Source: Citreicoccus inhibens
GTDB lineage: Bacteria; Myxococcota; Myxococcia; Myxococcales; Myxococcaceae
NCBI RefSeq assembly: GCF_019039035.1
Contig: NZ_JAHNZT010000002.1
Span: 124,001-188,000, forward strand
Reading direction: 5' to 3'
DNA: 64,000 nucleotides
Shown: positions 53,484 through 62,980 of the stretch, piece by piece
How the letters are laid out: every line of letters starts with the position of its first letter
Numbering within the stretch: position 1 is the stretch's first letter
Notes under the pieces: model-generated
Database searches by the model: none
Told to the model about the DNA's origin: nothing
What the model saw: the letters and a program-made list of their open reading frames with translations, nothing else
Translations under genes and position numbers: made by a program

Positions 53484-55715
53484 GTGTCTGCATCGAAGCT
53501 CGGTAGGTCTGGGATCCGCTCCGCACAGGGCAACGCGGGAGGGCTGCGGGCCGCGCTGAGGCCGTGGGGCCCGGCGGCGGTGGGGTTGGCGTCCGCGCTG
53601 GCGGCGAGCGGCGCGGCGGCGCAGGAGGCGTCCCCGAAGACCGAGGCCACCGAGGAGCAGTACGTGCTGCCCACCGTGCAGGTGGAGGCCGAGGCCGAGC
53701 AGGGCTACCACACGGAGGAGAGCAGCCTGTCGAAGCTGCCGCGCCCGCTGGTGGACACGCCGCAGACCGTGGTGGTGGTGCCCGAGAAGGTGATGGAGGA
53801 GCAGCAGGCGACCACGCTGCGCGATGCGCTGCGCAACGTCTCTGGCATCACCGTGGCCGCGGGCGAGGGGGGCCGTCAGGGTGACACGTTCAACCTGCGC
53901 GGCTTCTCCGCGCAGACGGACGTGATGCGCGATGGCGTGCGCGACCTGGGCTGGTTCACGCGCGACACGTTCAACGTGGAGGGCGTGGAGGTCTACTTCG
54001 GTCCGTCGTCGGTGCTGTTCGGCCGAGGCTCCACGGGCGGCGCCATCAACATGGTGACGAAGAAGCCGAAGAAGACGTCCTTCCAGGACCTGCGGCTCAC
54101 CGCGGGCACGTCGCCGTCCGGCCGCTTCGAGGCCGACCTCAACGAGGTCATCTCCGAGTCGTTCCAGATGCGCATCAGCGCGATGGGGCAGCTGTCGGAC
54201 GTGGCGGGCCGCGACATCGCGCAGGAGAACCGTGCGGGCATCGCGCCGTCGGCGCGGCTGGCGCTCGGCAAGCACGTCACGCTGGACCTGGACTACTTCT
54301 ACCAGCGCGAGGACAGCGTCCCGGACTACGGCCACCCGTACTACCAGGGCTATCCCGTCTCCACGAGCCTCGACGTGCGCCGAGACGCGTTCTACGGCGT
54401 GGAGGGCTCGGACACGGAGAAGGTCAACGTCCACATCGGGACGGGCCGGCTGCTCGTGGACCTGGGCGGTGGCACGCAGCTCACCAACACGGTGCGCCTG
54501 GGCGGCGTGGATCGCTTCTCGCGGCCCACGTCTCCGCGCGGGCTCACGCCGGCCGTGGACCCGACGGCCATCGGCCGCGAGCGGTATGAGACGGCGACGG
54601 ACAACATGTACCTGGCCGAGCAGCTCGATCTGCGCGGCGTGTTCCAGACCGGCATCCTGAAGCACGCGGCGAACGTGGGCCTGGAGTACTCGCGCGAGTG
54701 GCGGGAGCAGCGCCGCTACAACCTGCGCGCGGTGGGGCTGCCCACCGGGCCCAACATCCCCGCGGACCTGTACGATCCGGAGCCCAAGCCGGACCTGTCC
54801 TCGGTCGAGCGGACGTTCAGCACGTCGAGCGGGACGACGCAGTGGTCCGTGGCGGCGTACGCGGCGGATCAGATCGCCATCGGCAAGTACGTGGAGGTGC
54901 TGGGCTCGCTGCGCTACGACATCTTCCGCACGGACTACGCGACGGTGAACGCGACGAACGTCACCACGCGCCTGGAGAACAAGAACAAGTACCTCAACTG
55001 GCGCGCGGGTGTGGTCGTCCACCCGATGGAGGCCACCAGCGTCTACGCGATGTATGGCACGTCCTCCAACCCGTCGGCCGAGGTGGGCACCATCAGCACT
55101 GGCCAGGACACGCTGGACCCGGAGAAGAACGAGACGGTGGAGGTGGGCGCGAAGGCGGACGTCATCGCAGAGCGCTTGAGCGTGAACGCGGCGGCCTTCC
55201 GCATCGACAAGAAGAACGCGCGCGTGGCGAACGCGGACCCCGCGGGCCCGCCCACGGTGCTGGATGGTGAGCAGCGCTCGCAGGGCATCAACGTGGGGCT
55301 TGCCGGCACGCCGCTGCGCCGCTGGAACGTGTTCCTCAACTACACGTTCCTGGACTCGGAGATCCTCAAGCACACCAACCCGTTCATCGTGGGCCAGCGC
55401 CTGCCGAGCACGCCGAAGCACAGCGGCTCGCTCTGGACGACGTACGGTGTCACCGACGCGCTCACCGTGGGCGGCGGCGCCGTCTACCAGGACGTGGCGA
55501 CGGTGAACAACCCGGCCAAGGACACCGACGTGCTCAACAAGGTGCCCAACTACTGGCGCTTCGATGCGTTCGCCAGCTACGCGGTCAGCCGGTACGACAT
55601 CCAACTCAACGTGAACAACCTCACCAACACGCTCTATTACGAGCAGTACTATGCCGGGCAGGCCGTGCCGGCGAAGGGCCGCTCGGCGCTCTTGTCGGGT
55701 CGGGTCCGGTTCTAG
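53484..55715 (+). CDS. TonB-dependent siderophore receptor
   Basis: Outer-membrane ferric-siderophore receptor of the FhuE/FpvA type, 743 residues from GTG 53484 (GGGAG 5 bases upstream; ATG 53448 possible). Signal peptide ending ASGAAAQ. The plug (about 35-165) has the family run LPRPLVDTPQTVVVVPEKVM, LRDALRNVSGITVAAGEGG, DTFNLRGFSAQTDVMRDGVRD and GRGSTGGAINMVTKKP. The barrel follows to a C-terminal phenylalanine (LLSGRVRF). The LTNTLYYEQYYAG motif before the end is typical of catecholate/hydroxamate receptors. It has its own Fur-like box and is followed by a piuC-like gene. Confidence 0.95.
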   Translation: MSASKLGRSGIRSAQGNAGGLRAALRPWGPAAVGLASALAASGAAAQEASPKTEATEEQYVLPTVQVEAEAEQGYHTEESSLSKLPRPLVDTPQTVVVVPEKVMEEQQATTLRDALRNVSGITVAAGEGGRQGDTFNLRGFSAQTDVMRDGVRDLGWFTRDTFNVEGVEVYFGPSSVLFGRGSTGGAINMVTKKPKKTSFQDLRLTAGTSPSGRFEADLNEVISESFQMRISAMGQLSDVAGRDIAQENRAGIAPSARLALGKHVTLDLDYFYQREDSVPDYGHPYYQGYPVSTSLDVRRDAFYGVEGSDTEKVNVHIGTGRLLVDLGGGTQLTNTVRLGGVDRFSRPTSPRGLTPAVDPTAIGRERYETATDNMYLAEQLDLRGVFQTGILKHAANVGLEYSREWREQRRYNLRAVGLPTGPNIPADLYDPEPKPDLSSVERTFSTSSGTTQWSVAAYAADQIAIGKYVEVLGSLRYDIFRTDYATVNATNVTTRLENKNKYLNWRAGVVVHPMEATSVYAMYGTSSNPSAEVGTISTGQDTLDPEKNETVEVGAKADVIAERLSVNAAAFRIDKKNARVANADPAGPPTVLDGEQRSQGINVGLAGTPLRRWNVFLNYTFLDSEILKHTNPFIVGQRLPSTPKHSGSLWTTYGVTDALTVGGGAVYQDVATVNNPAKDTDVLNKVPNYWRFDAFASYAVSRYDIQLNVNNLTNTLYYEQYYAGQAVPAKGRSALLSGRVRF

Positions 55716-55742
55716 GCGCGCTCGCTCGCCAGGAGACACCCC

Positions 55743-56423
55743 ATGATGCTGCACATCCCCCAGGTCCTCACCGCCGAGCAGGTGGCCCACTGTCGCGCCG
55801 TGTTCGACTCGGCGACCTGGGAGGATGGTCGCAGCACCGCGGGCCACCAGTCCGCCCAGGTGAAGCGCAACGAGCAGCTCCCCGAGGGGAGTCGCGAGGC
55901 GCGCGAGCTGGGCGACCTGGTGCTCGCGGGCCTGGAGCGCAGCCCGCTGTTCATCTCGGCGGTGCTGCCCCAGCGCGTGTTCCCTCCGCTGTTCAACCGC
56001 TATGGGCCGGGGATGACGTTCGGCTCGCACGTGGACAACGCCATCCGGCCGGTGCCGGGCACCCCGCTGCGCGTGCGCACGGACGTGTCCGCCACGCTCT
56101 TTCTCTCGGACCCGGAGTCGTACGACGGCGGTGAGCTGGTGGTCGAGGACACCTACGGCGACCACTCCGTGAAGCTGCCCGCGGGCGACCTCATCATCTA
56201 CCCGTCCAGCAGCCTGCATCACGTCACGCCCGTCACGCGCGGAGTGCGCCTGGCGTCCTTTTTCTGGGTCCAGAGCCTGGTGCGCGATGTGTCCCAGCGC
56301 GCGCTGCTCTTCGACCTGGATACCTCCATCATTCAGCTCAACAAGGAGGTGCCGAAGAGTCCGGCGCTGGTGATGCTGACGGGCGTGTACCACAACCTCC
56401 TGCGGCAGTGGTCGGAGTCCTGA
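55743..56423 (+). CDS. PKHD-type Fe(II)/2-oxoglutarate hydroxylase (PiuC/YbiX-like)
   Basis: 226 residues. The iron ligands H96 and D98 ([10 protein letters not shown]) and H159 ([10 protein letters not shown]) and the 2-oxoglutarate Arg169 (RGVRL) fall at the positions usual for the PiuC/YbiX family. [16 protein letters not shown] and [14 protein letters not shown] are diagnostic. Genes of this family are iron-regulated and commonly sit next to siderophore receptors, as here (27 bases downstream, AGGAG before ATG). Its substrate is unknown; a role in processing the siderophore or receptor is inferred. Confidence 0.94.
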   Translation: MMLHIPQVLTAEQVAHCRAVFDSATWEDGRSTAGHQSAQVKRNEQLPEGSREARELGDLVLAGLERSPLFISAVLPQRVFPPLFNRYGPGMTFGSHVDNAIRPVPGTPLRVRTDVSATLFLSDPESYDGGELVVEDTYGDHSVKLPAGDLIIYPSSSLHHVTPVTRGVRLASFFWVQSLVRDVSQRALLFDLDTSIIQLNKEVPKSPALVMLTGVYHNLLRQWSES

Positions 56424-56589
56424 GAGGCGAGCGCCGCGCCCGCCGCTGCTGCACAATGGGGGCACCGCGTTCCCGAGGCCCGCCATCGCCACGACATCGT
56501 CGCACGACGCTCCCCACGCCGACCTCTCCATCTGGCTGTATGCGCTGGGCTACTTCGCGGCCTACGCGCCCTACAGCGCGCTGACGAAG

Positions 56590-57540
56590 ATGCTGTCGAG
56601 CGGGATGTTGAACGGGATGTCACACGGCATCTCCGGCTTCTCGCTGCTGCCGGCGAGCGCGTCCGCGTCCCTGGTGGGGATGTTCATCTTCATCACGTGG
56701 AAGGGCTGGTGGAAGGACGCCAGCCATCGCGAGGTGCTCGGCCGGAGCGTCCCCATGCCTGGGCGGTGGACGTTCATCTCGGGCCTGTGCTCGGCGGCCA
56801 TCATCGGGACGACGACGCTTGCGTACACGCTGCCGGGCGCGTCCATCGTCTTCATGATGTTGCTGATGCGCGGCGGAGTGCTGGCGCTCGCGCCGCTGGT
56901 GGACCTGTGGATTGGCCGCAAGGTCCGGTGGCCTTCGTGGGTGGCGCTGGCGCTCAGCCTGGGCGCGCTCGGGGCGGCGACGGGGCCCGGTGTGAGCCTG
57001 GAGCTCACGGTCGTGGCCGTGGTGGATGTCACGGTGTACCTGCTCGCGTACTTCGTGCGCTTGTTCGCCATGAGCCACCTGGCGAAGTCCGGCGACCCCG
57101 CGGTCGCGCGGCGCTACTTCGTGGAGGAGCAGATGGTGGCGACTCCCGCCCTGGTGTTCGTGTTGATTACGTTGGCGCTCGTGGGCGGTGACGGCGTCCT
57201 CGGGGACATTCGTGACGGCTTCACCGAGTTCTTCGCGCGCGGGCACATGCTGGCGGAGGTGGCGGTGGGCGTGCTGTCGCAAGGGACGGGCATCTTCGGT
57301 GGGCTCATCCTGTTGGATGGCCGCGAGAACTCCTTCTCCGTGCCGGTGAACCGGGCGTCCAGCGTGCTCGCGGGCGTGGTGGCCTCGGCGGCCATGTCGA
57401 TGTGGCTGGGCGTACCGGGGGCGGACGCGAGCGAGCTGTTGGGGGCGGGGTTCCTCGTGGCGGCCATGCTCGTGCTGGCCGTGCCCACCGTGCTGGCGGC
57501 TCGGCGGGCCGCGCGCGCCGTGCTCGCACCTGGGCCCTGA
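56590..57540 (+). CDS. Multi-pass membrane protein, DMT-like; true N-terminus further upstream
   Basis: From the first in-frame ATG the product has 316 residues and about ten hydrophobic helices (for example WTFISGLCSAAIIGTTTLAYTLPG, GVLALAPLVDLWI, LTVVAVVDVTVYLLAYFVRL, ATPALVFVLITLALV). It resembles drug/metabolite-type (EamA-like) permeases. The same frame upstream (56461-56589) clearly encodes another helix (DLSIWLYALGYFAAYAPYSALTKML) but contains no ATG, GTG or TTG. An ATG at 56456 is out of frame by one base and is followed directly by five Gs; one additional G would join it to the gene. Either the sequence has an indel, the G tract varies, or translation starts at CTG. The substrate is unknown. 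Confidence 0.75.
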   Translation: MLSSGMLNGMSHGISGFSLLPASASASLVGMFIFITWKGWWKDASHREVLGRSVPMPGRWTFISGLCSAAIIGTTTLAYTLPGASIVFMMLLMRGGVLALAPLVDLWIGRKVRWPSWVALALSLGALGAATGPGVSLELTVVAVVDVTVYLLAYFVRLFAMSHLAKSGDPAVARRYFVEEQMVATPALVFVLITLALVGGDGVLGDIRDGFTEFFARGHMLAEVAVGVLSQGTGIFGGLILLDGRENSFSVPVNRASSVLAGVVASAAMSMWLGVPGADASELLGAGFLVAAMLVLAVPTVLAARRAARAVLAPGP

Positions 57541-57547
57541 GCACGGG

Positions 57548-58009
57548 CTACTTCGTGGGTTGCAGGTGCAGGGTCAGTACGGGGCTGGCGGCGCGCGAGA
57601 CGACCTTCTGCGCCACGCTGCCCAACAGCAAGCGCGACAGGCCGCGCCGCCCATGCGTGCCCATCACGACGAGGTCGAACTTTCCTCGCTCGATTTCATC
57701 CAGGATGGTCGCGCCGGGCTCGCCCACCAGCACGCGATGCTGGACGGAGACCTCGGGGTGCTCGAGGTCCTTCACGAGCGTGTCGAGGTCCTGCTTCGCC
57801 GTGTCCACGGCCACCGTCTCCAGGGTCTGCGAGCTCCAGCCCGGTGACGCGACCAGGAGATCCGGCGCCACGTACTGTGGCGGCTCCCACGCGTGGACGA
57901 TGTCCACCGAGGCGCCGAAGGGGCGGGCAATCTGGAGGGCGTAGTCCACCACCGCCGCCGACCCCTCCGTCAGGTCCACGGGCACGAGGATGTGAGAGGG
58001 CGCGGTCAT
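57548..58009 (-). CDS. Universal stress protein (UspA family)
   Basis: 153-residue single-domain Usp. It begins HILVPVDLTEGSAAVVDYALQIARPFGASVDIVHAWE and carries the ATP-binding signature GTHGRRGLSRLLLGSVAQKVVSRAASPVLTL (G-2x-G-9x-G-S type), so it is an ATP-binding Usp. GGAGG lies 7 bases before ATG 58009. Such proteins accumulate under starvation and stress. Convergent with the permease gene (7-base gap) and divergent from the SDR gene. Confidence 0.95.
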   Translation of the reverse strand: MTAPSHILVPVDLTEGSAAVVDYALQIARPFGASVDIVHAWEPPQYVAPDLLVASPGWSSQTLETVAVDTAKQDLDTLVKDLEHPEVSVQHRVLVGEPGATILDEIERGKFDLVVMGTHGRRGLSRLLLGSVAQKVVSRAASPVLTLHLQPTK

Positions 58010-58147
58010 GACAGGCCTCCAGGCAAGGGGCGCGCGGCGTCGTCCGCTGGCCCGCGTGCCCGGAGAGCGCCCGGGCATCCAAGGGCCGTGGTTGTGGGGC
58101 GCGGCGCGCGCGCGGCATGGGCAGGTTTGTGGTCGAGACAGCGCCTC

Positions 58148-59011
58148 ATGCGTCCCCCCATCGACAACAGTACCGTGCTCATTGTCGGCGCCGCCGACGG
58201 CCTGGGGCCGGAGCTCGCCCGGCTGCTGGCCCGACGCGTTCGCACGCTGGTGCTGGTGTCGTCGCAGGTCGCGCGGTTGGAGCCGCTGCGCGCCGAGCTG
58301 CGAGCCGCCAATCCCACGCTCGGTGTGTTGCTGCGCACGTGCAACTTCTGCGATGCGGCGGACGTGGATGCGCTGCTGGGTTACCTGGAGCAGCGCATTG
58401 TCCGCGTGGACGTGTTGATCAACATCGCGGACGTGGGCGCGCCCGGACTGTTCGCGCAGGAGCAGTGGGAGCGGCTGCGCCAGACGCTGCGCTCGAACAT
58501 CGTGGTGCCGGCGCTCATCGCGCATCGGCTGGTGCCGGGCATGGTCGCGCGCGGACGCGGCGGCATCCTCAACGTCGGCTCGGGCGCAAGCCGCCTGCTG
58601 CTGCCGGGTGCCTCCGTCTTCGCGGGCACACAGCGCTTCGTGGATGGCTTCACCGAGTCGCTTCGGCTGGAGTTGGAGGGGACGGGCGTCACCGTCACCC
58701 AGGTGTCGCCCGGGCCGCTGGATTGGGAGCCGCCCCTTCCCGACGAGTGCACGCCGCTCTTCCATCTCTCCGCGCGGCGCGGCGCGCGTGAGGCGCTCGC
58801 GGGCTTCGAGCGGGGCGCGGCCCTCGTCTATCCAGGCGCGGGGCACCGCTGGGTGATGCGGGTGGTGCCTCGACTACCGCGGTGGCTTCAGCGCGGCGTA
58901 GGCCGACTGGCCTTGCGAGGCGTGCGCTCGCGGCTGCTGCTGGCGCCTCCGACGCGGACGACAGGCCCCGGGCCGCCAGTCCTGCTGGCCAGCCGCCCGG
59001 AGCCCGCGTGA
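58148..59011 (+). CDS. Short-chain dehydrogenase-like protein lacking the catalytic Tyr and Lys
   Basis: 287 residues with SDR architecture: nucleotide loop VGAADGLGPELA (variant of TGxxxGxG, about 13-23), INIADVGAPG (NNAG position) and LNVGSGASRLLLPG (Ser145). The catalytic YxxxK reads F158-A-G-T-Q162. Both catalytic residues are replaced and the NNAG motif is changed, so normal dehydrogenase chemistry is unlikely. The C-terminus resembles the SDR proteins that end in a membrane-associating basic helix (RWVMRVVPRLPRWLQRGVGRLALRGVRSRLLL). Function unknown: perhaps a binding or regulatory SDR. Confidence 0.85.
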   Translation: MRPPIDNSTVLIVGAADGLGPELARLLARRVRTLVLVSSQVARLEPLRAELRAANPTLGVLLRTCNFCDAADVDALLGYLEQRIVRVDVLINIADVGAPGLFAQEQWERLRQTLRSNIVVPALIAHRLVPGMVARGRGGILNVGSGASRLLLPGASVFAGTQRFVDGFTESLRLELEGTGVTVTQVSPGPLDWEPPLPDECTPLFHLSARRGAREALAGFERGAALVYPGAGHRWVMRVVPRLPRWLQRGVGRLALRGVRSRLLLAPPTRTTGPGPPVLLASRPEPA

Positions 59012-59018
59012 GCGCGAC

Positions 59019-59813
59019 CTAGAGGCCGATCTCCGCCAGGCGCGCGCGCACCCGCGTGGCCTTCACGCCGGTGTTGCCCGTGCCGCGGCCCGACGAATTG
59101 CCGCCCAGCCCGATGTGATGCAGCGCGACCACTTCGTTGCTGGTGGACGAGAACACCGGCGAGCCAGACGAGCCGCCCAGGGTGTCCGCGTCGTAGGAGA
59201 TGTCGGTGGTGCTGTAGCTGCCGTTGAGCACCTTGCCCGGCGAGTACTTCTTCGTCGGGGAGCAGCCGCTCGTCGTGTAATAGTCGCAGTTCTGGTGGAT
59301 GACGTAGACGCTGGCGTTGGTGGCCGCGTTGGTCGTCGCAACCGTCAGCCAGCCGTACACGGCGCCCGGGAGGCTGCCATTGACGGCGGCGCACTTCACC
59401 GCGGTCATGTCATCCGCGGACCACGTCTTCACGAACGTGTCGCACGGGTACCAGATGCGGTCCGCCGAGGCGACCGCGTCCTCGTAGTTGAAGGACACCT
59501 TGGCGCCCACGGCCTCGGTCGCCGAGCCGATGCAGTGGTTGTTGGTGATGATCGTGTCCGCGGACACGAGCCACGCCGTGCAGCGCGTGCCGTTGGCGGG
59601 GATGGACAGATAGCCCACGGCCTGCGAACGCGTGCGCTGCGTGCCCGTCAGCGTCGTGGCGCTGCTCCAGTTCACCGAGCCCACGATGACGTTGGACTCC
59701 ACGGACTGGAGCGGCTCCGGGGCCTCCGCGTTCGGCACGTCCGGTGGCCCCATGGAACCGCAGCCGGTCAGCCCTGCCAGCAACAGCGCTCCAACGACGC
59801 TCCTCGTGTCCAT
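59019..59813 (-). CDS. Trypsin-like serine protease lipoprotein
   Basis: 264 residues, chymotrypsin-fold serine endopeptidase. Lipobox LLAGLTGC (lipidated Cys18), so it is envelope-anchored. Catalytic triad H93 (ITNNHCIG), D134/D135 (SADDMTAVKC) and S216 (DTLGGSSGSPVFSS). Cys pairs (RCTAW/NHCIG and NCDYY/SGCSP) suggest two disulfides. GGAGG lies before ATG 59813. Likely extracellular or periplasmic proteolysis, fitting the predatory lifestyle of myxobacteria. The gene is convergent with the SDR gene (7-base gap). Confidence 0.92.
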   Translation of the reverse strand: MDTRSVVGALLLAGLTGCGSMGPPDVPNAEAPEPLQSVESNVIVGSVNWSSATTLTGTQRTRSQAVGYLSIPANGTRCTAWLVSADTIITNNHCIGSATEAVGAKVSFNYEDAVASADRIWYPCDTFVKTWSADDMTAVKCAAVNGSLPGAVYGWLTVATTNAATNASVYVIHQNCDYYTTSGCSPTKKYSPGKVLNGSYSTTDISYDADTLGGSSGSPVFSSTSNEVVALHHIGLGGNSSGRGTGNTGVKATRVRARLAEIGL

Positions 59814-59910
59814 TCCATCCTCCTCGCGCGGAACTGCGCATCCGCCATCCTCGCGAAACCAGTCTAGATTGAATAGATGGTTTCTGAGGGTTCCGCGCGA
59901 GGGGAGGGGC

Positions 59911-61394
<1,484 letters not shown>

Positions 61395-61398
<4 letters not shown>

Positions 61399-62741
61399 GA
61401 CAGCCCTCCGGCGAGCGCCTCGGCCGCGCGGTGTCCGGCGGCCGCCGCGGCCTTCGCCGTCCCAGCCCCGGTGATGTCTCCGGCGACGAACACGTCTGGC
61501 ACCTCGGTGCGCCCGTCCGCGTCCGCCTCCACCTGGAACGCTCCCGCCTTCGCGTCGAACGTCACCTTCGCGCCGCCCTGGCGCGCCAACTCGAAGCCGG
61601 GCGACACCGGAACGGACACGAGCACCGCGTCGCACTCCACCTTGCGACGCCCGCTGCCCTGTGCCTCGAAGCTCAGGGCGCTCACCGCGCGGAGGCCGTG
61701 GGCCTTGGGCTCCGCGCCCATGCACGCCGTCGGGTGCGCATCCGGGGGCAGCGGTCCGCGCAGGTCCACCACCGCGGCCACCTTCACGCCGCGCTCGTCC
61801 AGCAGGCGGGCCAGCGCGTGCAGCTCCGGACCCCAGCCCACCAGCGTCGCGACCTCGGGCGCCACCGCGTAGCGCCGCAAGAGCAGGCTCGCCGCGCGGC
61901 CCGCGTAGACGCCGGGCAGGTCATTGTTCTCGAACGGGTGGATGGGCGGATGGCCACCCACCGCGAGCAGGAAGCGCTCGGCGTAGAGCTTGATGAGGCG
62001 CGGTCCTTCCTCGCCGCGCGTCACCACGGCGAGATAGCGCCCGTGCTCGTCGTCATAGAGGCCCAGCGCCGTCGCGCGCGTCATCACGCTGCCCGCGGGG
62101 AACGCGGTGGGCTCGGGCACGTGCGGCGCGTCCTGCTCGGGAGCGCCATGCGCCAGACGGCCTCCGAGCACGTCATCGCGCTCCAGGAGCCGGAAGGGGA
62201 TGCCGCGGGTGGACAGCACGCGCGCGGCCTCCAGGCCCGCGGCGCCCGCGCCCACCACGGCCACGTGGGTGCGCAGCGTCTGGGCGGGGGGAAGCGGATC
62301 CGCCGCCTCGCGCGGCAACAGGCCGAGGCCCGCCAGCTGACGGGCCACCTTGGCCATCACCGTCTCGGCCACCGGCACGCCCGCGAACATCTCGTGATGG
62401 TCCAGCCCTTTGGGGAAGAACCAGTCGATGGTTTCGAACACATCCACCTTCGCGGAGGGGTAGGCGTTCTGCCGCTCCAGCTTCATGCCCGCCTGCGCGG
62501 GCGTGCGGCACGTGTAGACGTTGGGCTGGCCATCCACTCGCATGAGGCAGTGCGAGCAGGCCGCGGCGAAGCAATACGGGCCGCGAGGTCGGTGGTACTT
62601 CACGGAGCGGGCAAGCACGGACTCGCCCGCGGCGATGAGCGAGCACGCCACCGGTTCACCTTCGATGGCGGGAATGCTCTCGCCCTCGAGGTCCACGGTG
62701 ATGGCCCTGCCGCGCGGAGGTACATCGGGGAGGCGTCGCAT
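61395..62741 (-). CDS. Ferredoxin/pyridine-nucleotide oxidoreductase fusion, partner of the oxidase
   Basis: 448 residues. The N-terminal domain (about 12-110) is a 2Fe-2S ferredoxin of the sarcosine-oxidase-alpha/HcnA type with C57, C62, C65 and C78 ([16 protein letters not shown]...YTC) and the YHRPRG lead-in. A FAD/NAD(P)-binding flavoprotein domain (about 155-440, [41 protein letters not shown]) follows. It corresponds to HcnA+HcnB fused, or to a SoxA/OoxA subunit minus its usual C-terminal BFD domain, which here sits on the partner. Operon with 59911 (ATGA overlap). Electrons from substrate oxidation by the partner would pass through these centres. Confidence 0.92.
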
Positions 62742-62980
62742 GGGTGGGCGCAAAATGGCGCACCCGGACCGGGTGGTCAAAGCCTGTCGCGACCCACGCA
62801 CACACCCCCACGCGGGGCAGTCGACAGTGCGTGTGATGGAGCGCGCGACGTTCTCTTGTACGCACCGCCATGGCGCGGCGCGGTGTGCTGCCTCGCTCGG
62901 GCCCCAAACGATTTCGGGGACCGCGACGGGCCGGTGCGGCTCCGTGGCGATCCCCGAAGGGTGCTGCTTGACGCGTTGAG

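Noticed and set aside
53172..56531. 1119-residue minus-strand open frame across the receptor and piuC-like genes
   Set aside because: It is a shadow frame: Arg/His/Val-rich, no motifs, and it spans two genes with complete plus-strand homology and an intervening Fur-like site.
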